A stretch of DNA of 64,000 bases from Darksidea phi. Its lineage: Eukaryota > Ascomycota > Dothideomycetes > Pleosporales > Lentitheciaceae. Below are positions 32,186-43,507 of this stretch, in pieces. The notes below the pieces were generated by a model. The model was not told the DNA's origin and searched no databases. It worked only from the letters and a program-made list of their open reading frames with translations. Where the stretch lies: assembly GCA_030770425.1 (NCBI GenBank), contig JASJFT010000005.1:548462-612461 (forward strand), given 5' to 3'. Both the position numbers and the translations under genes were made by a program. How positions within the stretch are numbered: the first letter of the stretch is position 1; every line of letters begins with the position of its first letter.

Positions 32186-32518
32186 ATGACACTTAGTTCG
32201 TCCCAGTCAACAAAATCCTCTTAATCCCATTTTTCTAACCCTCCACCAGTCCAGGCTGTCGTCGCCGCCCAACACTGCGAAAACGGAGTCGATCAGCAGC
32301 TTGTTCAGTACCTCGAACGAAAATTGGGTGAAATTTGGGCGAGATTGCAAGCCGCACCCAATTCGTACATATTCTCGCCGGACGAATTCGCCCTCGTCAA
32401 CTACTACCGCTCGCGATTTGAACACCCGGATCACTCGGATTTCATAAAAAAGGCCGTAAAACGGTTTTGGGACAACCACCGCGATTTATCATCTGACATG
32501 TCACGACTGTCTGTGTAA
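32186..32518 (+). CDS. Small conserved-looking protein, two exons (start uncertain)
   Basis: Exon 32250-32518 follows a TTCTAACC branch site and CAG. It encodes QAVVAAQHCENGVDQQLVQY, a helix KLGEIWARLQAAPN, then SYIFSPDEFALVNYYRSRFE and KKAVKRFWDNHR. This pattern is familiar to me from short uncharacterised Dothideomycete proteins. A tiny exon 1 (32186-32195, MTL plus one base) with a GTTCGT donor restores a start and gives 92 aa. The same start lies in frame with the tail that runs past the stop of the upstream ubiquitin-like gene, so this exon might instead be the last exon of that gene before the stop arose. Helical, no membrane segment. The exon is well supported; the gene limits are not. 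Confidence 0.5.
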
Positions 32519-32659
32519 CAGAACGCTTCAGGACTCCATTTGATGAGGAGATTCCCTAAAAGCAACGGTTAACGCGGTAATACTGAGGAAATGGGGAAAC
32601 GTTTGATCAAGCCTGGTCCCTAGGTGGTCTGTGCTGGGGACTCTACACAAGCTGAGTAT

Positions 32660-32827
32660 CTAGCTATTTATACAGAGAGAAATCAGAGCACTCAACTTCC
32701 GAACTGCGCACCACGTGACATGACACCCGGTCCCGTTAGCTTGTACAATGGCGTTGATATCTCTCTCTGAATCTAGGTTTTCTGATATGAAATGGAGCCA
32801 CTCGTTCGCTAGATCAAGCAGCGGCAT
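32660..32827 (-). pseudogene. F-box-like N-terminus of a lost ankyrin-type protein
   Basis: On the minus strand, an ATG at 32827 opens MPLLDLANEWLHFISENL, then DSERDINAIVQAN. This is the start of the F-box-like motif that begins many fungal ankyrin-repeat proteins (usually followed by RRLYxLLNPYLY). After QAN the likeness is lost and the frame ends at 32660 without any repeat. It looks like a truncated fragment. Confidence 0.45.
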
Positions 32828-34505
32828 TGCCGAAGTAGCATTTAGCCGGCAGGCGTTATGAAAAGCACTCGAAAGGAGCGAGCTGATGACGATGGCGGGG
32901 GCAGGCGGCTGCAGGGTGGCTGAGTAAGCGCTTTTAAAGTGGAATGGACCAGCGCTGAAGATGAATTGACTCTTGATGTCGCCACCCGGTATCAGGGAGG
33001 GTGACTGACTCAAATCCTCGTAGGCTCAAACTGCAATCCAAAAGTACTCTCTAGTACCATGGCAAATCACGTGCCTACAAGAATTGCGCCTTACTGGATT
33101 CTTAGGGTATAACTTTGTTGTGACTGCACTTGGGCGGAAGCCGATTTCGCTAGTGGCTGTAGGCGCCGGTACTTGTATTGACGGGTGTTCATATCGACGG
33201 TGTTATGAGCTGCTATGGAAGTCCAGTCAGATTTCTGACGCCCTGACGCTCAACATCAACATGTCAGCAGCCCAGCCACAAGATGCGGCTTAGCCCCCTT
33301 ATTAGCTAGTATATAATACAATGTATTCCAAACCATCCTGACGAGGATCCTTGTTCGCTTTGCCGGAAGTACCATAAAGCTGATTAAGACTTCTGAGCAC
33401 GAAATATAGACTCTTCAACTAAGATCAAAGTGCTTTATGGGTTTGAAAGACGGAAACGGCTTGGTGGTTGCGCTGTAGCAGCTTGGTGCTGCAAGACCAT
33501 GAAAAAGTGGCTATCCGCAAATGAAGGCGGCAGCAGCGATGCGAACTTAATTTTTAGAATCATGAGAATTAAGGTAATTATAATTAGGTACATTGCGTGG
33601 CCAAACAAGATTATACAGATTTTAAGGTATTATTAGAGCTTTTATTACCTTAAAGTCGAAGTACCTGTAGCTTGTCTCGCTACACCAAGTGTCTCGCTAC
33701 GGCCGGTAAGACGTTAAGACTTTTAATATAATAAACTGCTTTCGCTGCGTATATGTTTCCATCTCTTCTTTACTTATAAATCATATATTTAACACTAAAA
33801 AGTCTGAAAGCGTTGAACACTGGACGATGTCACAGCACTCAGGAATATGAGTCCGGCAACAATTCAACCCAGTGATTCGTCCAGAGCCGGCCCGCAGGGG
33901 TATATGTCTCATGTGACAAGTGATACTGAACTGACTTACATCTTGCTCTTGCTAATATGAATCTTGAACGTGTTCCTTTAAGACATATAGCAAATAAGTA
34001 ATGCTATAGGTTATTCTAGATGTGCCGCAATTCTATTGAGGAATCTCAAAACTAAGGTACGGTGGAAGCTCCAAGTACTCAGATGGATCTAAGTACTACG
34101 TCCAGATTTACAGTGATTATTGGATTTAAATTGAACCGAGATCGTGTTAACTGTAACCAGAGCATGGGGCATGTTAGCTTAAGCATCCCACCGCCTTTTA
34201 CATGTCCTACCTGTAACAATAATGTATTACTCCGCCTGATCCGTTTTCCGGAATTTTCGAGTACGAATATGAGGGGCAAAAAGCTCTTCCGTTCTTTGCT
34301 GGTATGGAAGCGCCATTGTTCATATACATTGCTTTCACCCCTGTGTCCGAGACGCCCTTCATTTAATTCTTATATAAGATTAGTTCACCTGTAATACGAA
34401 GGAAGTAACCTAATAATCACAACTGAAAACAAGATAACTTTTAACGGATTCTTCTTACAGATCATACCGCACCCCTCACACAACTATAAAATCTCTTCTT
34501 CCACC
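32828..34505. other. 1.7 kb gene-poor stretch with small repeats
   Basis: No gene supported. Near 33620-33655 a hairpin is formed by TTAAGGTA and TACCTTAA around an AT core. TGTCTCGCTAC occurs twice at about 33675 and 33691. Both suggest remains of a small transposon. Frames at 34062-34394 (plus) and 34079-34279 (minus) overlap and have no motif. The last 100 bp are AT rich and probably hold the promoter of the next gene. Confidence 0.4.
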
Positions 34506-35273
34506 ATGGCTCATTATCGAAAATCCGCCATCAAGTCGGTTCGGTTCTCGCCTGAACCTCCTGTAGTATCATACATCCCTGGAGAAATGGGTACTTGGGA
34601 GAACTCTAGGGAACCGGCGTATAACGCGACCGTCGTCGAAATCCAGTCGGCTCGAAAAATCACAAATGCAACATTTGCTGAAATTGAAGCCTTGGAATTG
34701 GCAAGCCTCCGAAAGCCGTTACAGCATGGACCGCTAGAACAACTTGATGAATTCTCAACTGCGCGTAAAGCCGCCAGCGTTGTGCGCGAATCCATGAAAA
34801 ATGTTGAATCTACCTATCGGGAAAAGAAGATGTGCTCGGAGTTTGGACTGATACCTAAGCAGACATCGAGCAACACCAACACTACTGAAAATGTTTCCAT
34901 AGGAAAGTACTTAGGCGTAGGGAAAGCGAGCCATGGAATACCTTCAAATGATCATCAGTATGGATATGCACCAGGATTGCCAAAACGGAAGCCTTTGGCT
35001 GGCGGATCTGCCGCATTTCAGGGTGCAACTCGACCCTCGAGCACACGAGCCGCGAGTGACTTTACGAAATTTCTTCCACCCCGTCACCTGGGGACATGGG
35101 ATCAGATCGACAAAGAACGTGCGGAACGGCAATCAATTTCATCAGAGAGGCTGAGGAATAAGGTATTAACTTCGGCAATTGATTTTGGCAAAGCAGCAAA
35201 AGAGAAATTCGTCCAAATGCGAGATGAACAGGGGTGGAAGACAGGGATGTCGAAATTGATGAAGAAGCGTTGA
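34506..35273 (+). CDS. Unknown basic single-exon protein, 255 aa
   Basis: The ATG at 34506 has a strong context (CCACCATGG). The frame gives 255 aa, starting MAHYRKSAIKSVRFSPEPP. It has a predicted helical segment at about 50-110 (TFAEIEALELASLRKPL, ARKAASVVRESMKNVE), a polar Gly/Pro/Ser middle, and a basic helical end (AKEKFVQMRDEQGWKTGMSK). No signal peptide, membrane helix or known domain. Its MxHYxxxxxK start resembles the next gene's (MSHYKLATPK). Frame length and start context make it believable. It lies 2.7 kb from the RIP-mutated block and could be lineage specific. Confidence 0.7.
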   Translation: MAHYRKSAIKSVRFSPEPPVVSYIPGEMGTWENSREPAYNATVVEIQSARKITNATFAEIEALELASLRKPLQHGPLEQLDEFSTARKAASVVRESMKNVESTYREKKMCSEFGLIPKQTSSNTNTTENVSIGKYLGVGKASHGIPSNDHQYGYAPGLPKRKPLAGGSAAFQGATRPSSTRAASDFTKFLPPRHLGTWDQIDKERAERQSISSERLRNKVLTSAIDFGKAAKEKFVQMRDEQGWKTGMSKLMKKR

Positions 35274-36626
35274 CCCTGACTAATCATCATTAGCTGAACT
35301 TGTGGAGGAAGCGTGTATTTATTCTTTATTGAACATAAAACAATGATTTAGTAAGCCCAGCTCGCTGCTAGTGTTAATATCAAGTGTGTGTACGCCATGC
35401 AAAAGCTGTGACTGTCCTAGATTGACACAGGTTTCATATGAATGCCCCCGTGCGGCAAATATTCTATACTCACCGGAGATTTAGATCCACCAAAAGGCAT
35501 CCGATAGTCAGCTATAGAGGCGATAGTATGATGAGCATCGCGAAAGAAGGAGAAGTGGCGAGAATAAGAAACTTAGAGCTAATTAGGAAGCTAGGCTCGA
35601 CCTGAACAAAGTAGCGATTGAAATATAGATATACCACACTAGCAAATAGATTAGTCGAACAGAGGAGAACAACGTCGCAGCGTATGTAACTATTCCCGAC
35701 AGTGCAATACTCCCATGAATAACAAGAGTCAATAGTGTAACTACAGGGCTTCTGGACTGCTGATGGCCTCATACAAAATATTAGAGTGCAATCGCTAAAG
35801 CCCAATCGGCATGGCAAGAATCGAGTAGTTTAGGTTCTGTAGGGTTCACTGACATGGTAGCTGAAAGCGGTGGGCGACCCTAGCTACGCGCATGCCAACA
35901 GATTCAGTAGAAGACCCAGACCTGTTACTAGCCCAAACGGGCCGTATCCATGATCCGCCAGAATTGGCAATCCATAAAGCGTATGGCATATGATAGGGAT
36001 AAAAAGCGAAGTATATATGCTATGTATGAAGATGGGGATAATCGCATTGCAAGCTACGCTATTAGCGAGATAACACGAAGAGCATCTGACGGATGGTAAC
36101 AATAATGTCAGGACGCTCTAGTATTTATGACGAAGAGAAGATGTGAGCGACTTTGTGCGAGAAGTGCGTAGCTTTGTCGCACGCAAATGCCTAAAAGGTA
36201 CGTGACGTCATGGTAATGCTGGATAGAAATGCTGCTGCGGCTGCCAGTAATCACGCGGAAGAGACTGTTGCGATTACATATGGCTAAATGACGTTGAAAT
36301 AGATCTATATTAATGCTAGGTTGTTTAGTGATGAAAGAAGTCTGGTGAGAGCGTCTCCGTCCATCAATCGTCTACAGTACTAGGACGAGGCAGCTCCGAT
36401 ATGCAGAGATTGTATGTATTATTTTTTCCTCACTAGAATAAGAAGATATCACTGACCCATCCTCAATTAGAGAATAAACTAAGGTGCTTTCAAACATAAC
36501 TTTAGCCTAGTAGCCGAGCTCTGGATTACTTCAAAACTTCAACATTGTTTACATACAACAGTACTTTCTCGCAACAATCTTTCATTGTATCTATGGGCTG
36601 TTTTGTTTGCACACCTTGTAGACACT
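35274..36626. other. 1.35 kb intergenic stretch
   Basis: AT-biased DNA between two unknown genes. Minus frames 35512-35817 and 35884-36102 contain hydrophobic runs but no recognised family, and their starts are weak. No repeat found. Confidence 0.4.
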
Positions 36627-37445
36627 ATGTCACATTATAAGCTTGCTACCCCCAAAACAAGAAACTTGTCATCCTCAACGGCATCTACGCTTCGCTCGTC
36701 TGGTTCGCAAGGCAGTGAAAATCCACGACGATTTCAAGTAGTCAGCATGAGCTCTACAACTGTAGCGAGCATAGCGAATACTCGGAGGGAGCCGATAGGC
36801 GCTATTATCCTCAAAGCTGGTGAAGCGGCTAACCCGGGTCTACCAAACATCGGCCATAAGTTGATCGATATTGATGGGAGAGATGCGCTGATTGATGGAA
36901 TCCCAATTGAAGTAAGCCCAAAGATTACTGCTGGTTTTATGGATGCCTCGAGGTCCGTAACCGTGCCGCCCCTAGCAGTGGGTATAATGGAAAAGCGCTC
37001 TGAAGCATTGTTATATCCTGCCATCCGTGCCTCTGCTCGCCTCCCACGCTCACCGACCATCGCCCGGATTCCAGTTCGTGCTTCCCGCACTAACTTGTCC
37101 ACCAAGTCTCTCCCATCTTTGCCTTCGCGCCCGCTGTCTGATGGTCCTATGGGTCACGAATACGTGCCTGTTGCCGCTCGTCCTCGGCGTCTCGAGCCAT
37201 TTGGATCGATTGAACGTTTTTCGCCAGTCCGAGATCGCTTTTCGGTGACGTCGTTTTTTGGTACCATCTGTGACTCTGACAAAGTTGCCAACGCGCGAAT
37301 GGCTGAGCCGGTGTTCACTTATACGCCCGATGCCGAGCACGCCATCACCCACGCGAAGAAAGAAAAGTGGTATTTCAAAGCAGCGAACAGAATCAAGAAG
37401 ATGTTCAAACATAAAAATCGACAATGGCCAGCAAGCCGATGCTAG
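36627..37445 (+). CDS. Unknown basic single-exon protein, 272 aa
   Basis: The start is taken at the ATG at 36627 (MSHYKLATPKTRNLSSSTAS); the frame is open 42 bp further up but only from a TTG. The product is Ser/Arg rich at the front, with a hydrophobic-polar middle (PIGAIILKAGEAANPGLPN, KLIDIDGRDALIDGIPIEV), a Pro/Arg/Ser stretch, and a basic tail (KWYFKAANRIKKMFKHKNR). No known domain or signal peptide. It is the last gene before the AT-rich block, about 480 bp away. RIP can leak from repeats into neighbours, but this frame has no stops. Confidence 0.65.
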   Translation: MSHYKLATPKTRNLSSSTASTLRSSGSQGSENPRRFQVVSMSSTTVASIANTRREPIGAIILKAGEAANPGLPNIGHKLIDIDGRDALIDGIPIEVSPKITAGFMDASRSVTVPPLAVGIMEKRSEALLYPAIRASARLPRSPTIARIPVRASRTNLSTKSLPSLPSRPLSDGPMGHEYVPVAARPRRLEPFGSIERFSPVRDRFSVTSFFGTICDSDKVANARMAEPVFTYTPDAEHAITHAKKEKWYFKAANRIKKMFKHKNRQWPASRC

Positions 37446-37924
37446 CTAGAAAAAAAAATGCATGGCCTTTTCAGTTTGGAGCAACAACCGCCTGTTATGA
37501 TCAGCTTATTAATTGACCGCGCCTTCAAACACGATTGAAATGGTAGCAAAATGATAATAGTATGCAGCTTACCCAATGACCAATGTAAAGGTTTTCAATG
37601 TAAAATGATCACAACGGTGCCAACCACTTCCACCAATACGAGCAACATTAACGATTTGTATAGTAAAATAACGTCTATCCCGTAGTTAGGAAAAACCCGC
37701 CCTACAGGAAATCAAGCGAGGTACCTCAGCTTCAAGTAGCCACAACTCTAAGTAAACGATAGAATAACCTAGGAGTTGGTATTAGTCATATGCAGGAGCC
37801 CTCGTTGTACATATAAAACACTTCGTGTGCCATAAATTACGTACGCGTCCCAATCTTCTTGCCAGATTTGTACGTCTACTTCTTATAGAGTATTATAACA
37901 TACACTGCTTAAATTACGTCTAAC
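37446..37924. other. Transition to the AT-rich block
   Basis: Composition shifts here from mixed to AT rich. TG and CA dinucleotides are still present up to about 37925 and almost vanish beyond it. No gene. Confidence 0.6.
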
Positions 37925-38213
37925 AAGTCTATAGTCCTTAGTTAGATCGAGATAAGTCGTCTAGTTAGTCTTTAAAGTCTTAGTATACTTAAACGAATAT
38001 TATTAGTTATATAATAGCGTTATAGCGAGTACTAAATCTATATTCTATAGTATATTAGATATATTATTTATCGATAATTCTATTATAAGAATAAGCTTAG
38101 ATAGATTTCTCTTTAAGCTATTTAGAATATCTATTAACTAGAAGATAATAAAGTAATAAATAGTTTCTAAATTAACTATTAAAGTTAAATTATACTTACT
38201 TTTATAAAAAATA

Positions 38214-39420
38214 TTTACCCTTCTTTAGAAGCTTAGACTACTACTTAGTATAACGTTACGTTAACTTTTAAACTAGCTATATTTTTTATAATTCTAATTA
38301 TCTTATTATATTTTAATATTTCGATATCTTACGTAATAGTATAGATAGTAATTATAGAATAATAATAGCTTCTAATTTATTAATAATATATATAGATAGT
38401 TAAATACGTCGATAATATTAAATCCTCTATTAATAATAATAGTAAGATAATCTATACTAGGCTATTTCTTAATCTTCTACTTACTAGTAGTCTTTCTAAC
38501 TAGATATTCCTATCGTCTATTCTATCTATCTCTACTAGTTCCTCTATATTCGATTTTCTATACTATCTTTTATATTATATCTACTATAGATACTAGCTTT
38601 ATCTTCTATATTAGATATTAGTTCCTTTAATAGTCTACTAAGAAGACCGATTTCTTCTTTTTAAATAATCTTCCTTATATAAGCTTATCCTTTAGTCTAC
38701 GTAAATAGTATAGCTACCTCTTAATAAAATATCTATTCTTATTATATAGGGCTTTAGATAGGAATATATTATAAATAACTACTAATAGTTATATAAGAAT
38801 CCTATTACTACTTATTTACTTAAATATATCTAATATATAATTAGTTTTATACTAATAATTATTATAATTAAGAAGTTCTATTAATAGTATCTTTTATCTA
38901 TAGTATTAGGAATACTTTATTATAATATTTAAAAGATTTAAAGCGCTATACTTAAATAGTCTATTCTACTCTAGTTTCTATTAAAGATTCTACTAAAGGA
39001 CTAGGTAAACGATTATTAGTAAAGATATATAGTTAGTAGGTATTAATATAAGAAAGCTAGTTAAGAATAAGAAATAGATATAGTAAGAAAGCTAGCTAAG
39101 GATAAGAGATAGATATAGTAAGAAAGCTAGCTAAAGATAAGAGATAAATATAAGTAGAATACTAGTATTATTATAAATAATTTTTATACTATAAATAGTA
39201 GTATTAGTATACTAACTTCTTACTATTACTATTAGTCTTCTAATACTCTATAGTTTAGTATTATATATTATTTCTCGTCTAATATCTTAATATTTAAAAT
39301 ATTATCTTATTATACTATATATAGTATAGATATAATATCTCTATTATATATAAACTCCTATTATATTTTATATAGATCTTCTAAAGAGACTTCTACTATA
39401 TAAATTTAAATTAAATAAAT
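38214..39420 (+). repeat. Left arm of 1.2 kb inverted repeat
   Basis: Reads as the reverse complement of 45530-46721 with scattered differences. Matching landmarks: AGAAGCTTAGACTACTACTT at the outer end, the CTAGCTAAG/AAGAAATAGATATAG segment, and TCTTCTAAAGAGACTTCTAC near the inner end. The outer end has a pyrimidine run (ACCCTTCTTT) opposite a purine run in the other arm. Confidence 0.75.
39051..39156 (+). repeat. 35 bp tandem repeat, three copies
   Basis: Units start AGAAAGCTAG at 39051, 39086 and 39121 and are 35-36 bp long with a few RIP-type differences. The opposite arm of the inverted repeat carries a single unit, so the array expanded in this arm only, or collapsed in the other. Confidence 0.8.
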
Positions 39421-42099
39421 AATATTTAATATAATCTAGTAGAATAATCTATTTATATAACTAAGCTTTAAGACTAATATTAAACTAGTTATTTATTATA
39501 ATAATATTTAAATAGTTAGAATAGTTACTAAAGCTACTAAGAAGCTTTAATTTAAGCTTAAATATATCGATATTTATTAACTATAGCTTCGATAATTAGT
39601 AGAGTAGAGAGAAATAATCGTTAAATAGATTCTTACTACTAAAATACTAGTTAATAGGCTAATTAAGATACTCCTAAGGTAGAAGTATAAAGCTTTTATA
39701 TATTAGTTTAAATTAAAAGATATCTTTAAGTAATTATACTCTTACTTTAATTAATATAAAATTAATTAACTAGCTAGTATTAATTCTAAGTAGTCTTAAG
39801 TAGAATAGCTTCTAGTTAGTTTATAACTAGGATAAGTTTCTATTTTATCTAACTATTTTACTTTAATCTAAATTACTATTAAGATAGACTTTAATTCTAA
39901 GTAGCTATTTATTAATACCTCTTTTAAGTATCTTATTTTATTCTATTTACTTACTTATCTTATTCTATTTACTCGTTTATTTATCTTTCTAAGAGATTTA
40001 TATACTTTAATATACTTCTTTAAAATAATATATCTATTTCTTTTAACTATTAAATCTTAATAGAAATAAGAATAGTATAATAGGTTCGATTTTTATACTA
40101 ATACCTTTAAGTATTTTTTACTTTAAGTAATATTAAATATTATTAAGTATTCTATATATTTTAAAAATACTCTTTAAATCTTTAATAGAGTAGCTTCTTT
40201 ATAAAAGGTAGATTAGTCGATTTATAAGTAAATTCTTATTTCTTTTTTTATCTAAAGTTATTTTCTATATAGAGTAACTATCTTTTTAATTTCTTTTAAT
40301 TATTACTCCTAATTTACTAGAACTAGAGGGGTAAAAGAGTATTAAATAACCCTTTTTCTAATTACTTATACTCTTTTTATCTATCTTTTTACTAATTCTT
40401 AATATTTTATATCCTTTTACTATCCTTTTAGAATAGAGGAATATATTAGACTAGCTTATATACTAGATTAGATTATATAACTACTTCTAACTATTATATT
40501 ATATTTTATTCTATATAAGCTACTCTTATATAAAGCTATTAAAATTAATTATAATTCTTACTTCTTTTTCTTATAGTAATTTATTCTAAAATTTTATTAT
40601 AATAGTTAATATCTAATTAAATAAAGAAAATATATATTAAAGAGAATTTTTAATCTATTAAAGTAGAGCTTATATATAAATTAATATATTATTAAAAGAC
40701 TACTTTAGTTTAAAATTTCTTAGAAATAATAACTATCTATTCTAATATAGTATCTCTATATTAAATTCGAATAGTATTTTATAAAATTTAATAAGTAAAA
40801 GGATTATAATACTTTAAAAGACTTAAATAAATTACTATTTAAATAATTTATAAAAGAATTATCTAAGATAACTTTAAGATATATAATAGCTAGTATTATA
40901 ACTTATAATTTCTAGTACTTAAGAAAAATAATAACTATTAATTAATTAATAATATCTAAATTTTAAATAAATATACTTAGAGAAACGTAAACCTCTTATC
41001 TTCTACTAATAGGTTTTTAGAATAACTAGCTAAAAGAGCTATCTACTTACTCTTTAATTTATTCTTAAACTATAATTAAATACTAATATATTTAATAAAA
41101 GAGTTATTCTTATAAGTAAGCCGTTTATCTTATAAACTTTTTATAATATATAATCTATTAACTCTTATAACTTAACTAACTATTATTTAATTATTTTATA
41201 ATAAAGTAGATATCTTCTTAAGTATCTTAACTATTAATATAAATTAGATTTAAAGTAAATAAAAGATTATATAAATCTTTAATATTTCCTAATTAATATT
41301 ATATAAATAACGTACTAGAATCGCTATATAATACGATTATTAATCCTAATTAAAGAAGCTTTCTAAGCTAGAGGAGAAGATAGTTATTAGTTATATACTT
41401 AATTTAAATTTATAAGAATATACCTCTATACTAAAGACTATACTATAAAGAAAGAGATTAGTTAAATAAGTAGGAAGTACTTATTAAACTTAGCTTTCTT
41501 TCTATTTATAATAAAATCTAGAAGAATATTATAAATAGTATTTAGAAAAGCGGAAGTATAACTAAATAATATAAAAAGATAATAAGATAATATATATAAA
41601 TAGTAGTATACTTATATATATTAAATTCTAAATTATAAAGCTAACTATCTATTAATAAAGAGAGTTCTTCTTATATACTTCTAGCTAAGAAATCTATTAC
41701 TAATCTTAATTAGTAATAGAATATTCTAGAATAGCTTAGTAAGTATTATATAAGTATTTTTAATATTTATTAGTAATACTATCTAATCTAGTAATTACTA
41801 GAAGATTCTAGAACTAAACCGATTATTAATAACTTTATCCTCTAATATCTAGCTTAATATTAGTCTAAATTTAATAAGTTATATACTATTCTATTTAGAA
41901 TAATCTATAAAATCTAGTTATAATAATAGCTTAGTAATATAGACTAAATCTAAATAGAAAATAATCTATTAAAGATTACTTCTTAGAAATTTCTTAATTT
42001 CTTATAACCTTCTTCTACTTTAACTACTCTAGCTTTTTAATTAATAATAATTTTTAATATACTATCTTATAATAACGTTACTTAAGTAGATAAAGCTAC

Positions 42100-43507
42100 T
42101 TTACTAAATACTCTTTATAAGTACGAGTCCTAAATAATTAAGAATAAAGATCGAACTTTAGAAAATCTATCTTCTTCTAATCTTTCTTTATTATTATAAG
42201 ATTATACTTATAGTATCTTAACTAAGACTTATAAATAAATATTAAATAGTTTAATTATATAATAATTAAAGGACTTTTCTAATTCTAGTATAAAACTTTA
42301 CTAGTTCTTTCTTCCTTTTACTTCTATATTACTATCTTAATTACTAGAATATTTACTAGTTATTTAGATCCTCTATACTCTACTAAGAACTCGAAAAAAT
42401 AAATATCTAGATTAGTATTATTAATTATCTATTATAGTCTTATATTCTAATTATAAATAAAGATCTTATTTACTAAAGTTAAGATTATATTACTAATTAG
42501 TTATATTTCTATATTAATATAGATATACTATACCAAGCGTCTAAAGAAGAACCTTATTATTAAAGATAAGAAGATGTAATATCCTAGTACTATCTAGTTC
42601 TACTACCCTCTTATTCTCTAATTCTAGTTCTTATAGCTTCTTCTTTAAACGTCCCTTTACTTCCTTAAAAATATCGTTAATATCGATAATTATAATTTAG
42701 TAGATAGCGTTTAGCTTATTATAGAAGATTAGTTAACTTATTATACTTTATATAATATATAGTATTTAATTATATATAGACTTCTAAATACTTTAGTAAA
42801 TAGATAGTCTTTTATACCTTTATATATAGCTATTTAATATAAGTATTACTTTTTTAATTTATATTTTTTAGTTTATATTTCTTAGTTCGTATCTTTTAGT
42901 TTTAGTAGTTCCTCTCTTTTATATTCTACCCTCTTTCTTTAGACTATATATTAAGACTTATATTAGATAAAGCTAATATTAGCTACCTACTATTCTATAG
43001 GTTAATATTAAGCGTTCTACTCTTTTTATATATAGTTAAAATTTTAGTACTAGACTTTAGATATATATAATTTATTATTAAGTAAGAAAAACTTCTTTAT
43101 AATAATATAGTTATATAATATAGCTTTTTCTTAGAAAAAAAAAGATTATACTTTAATCTATAATAAATATACTTAATATAAAGTTTATAATCTATAATAT
43201 AAGAGTAAGAAGACTTTATAGTATAATAATAAGAATAGAATAAAGATATAAAATAAGAAGAACGTAAATATAATCGATTAAATAATAATAATAAGAATTA
43301 AAATAAGTTAAATAAAGAGTCTTAGATATTATTAATATTTAGAAAATTAATTAAAAATATAGAATAATTAGTTTTATATAAGGAATAAATTAATTACTCT
43401 TATATATTATTAATAAAATAAAATAATTATAATTTTAAATAAACTATATAATACGTATATATAAAGTATACTATAATATAAAAAAAGAACCCTACTAAGT
43501 ATAAATA
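42100..43507 (+). repeat. Direct repeat A, split by an insertion
   Basis: The parts 42100-42209 and 43142-43507 together match 48150-48640 in the same order and strand. Landmarks are ATCTATCTTCTTCTAATCTT, then AATAAATATACTTAATAT, then TCTTAGATATTATTA. The gap between the two parts is filled by the LINE-like insertion. It may be part of a retroelement coding or LTR region; the family is not determined. Confidence 0.65.
42210..43141 (+). mobile_element. LINE-like (non-LTR) insertion with poly(A) end
   Basis: This 932 bp segment interrupts repeat A exactly where copy B is continuous. It is bounded by the 12 bp direct duplication AAGATTATACTT (42198-42209 and 43142-43153), and its right end is a run of nine A after TTAG. 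A poly(A) tail plus a long target duplication points to target-primed reverse transcription, as used by LINE elements such as Tad1, here probably 5'-truncated. RIP has removed any frame. Confidence 0.65.

Noticed and set aside
34062..34394. 110-codon frame with CPTCNNN Cys pair
   Set aside because: Starts at GTG, has an overlapping antisense frame, and no family likeness.
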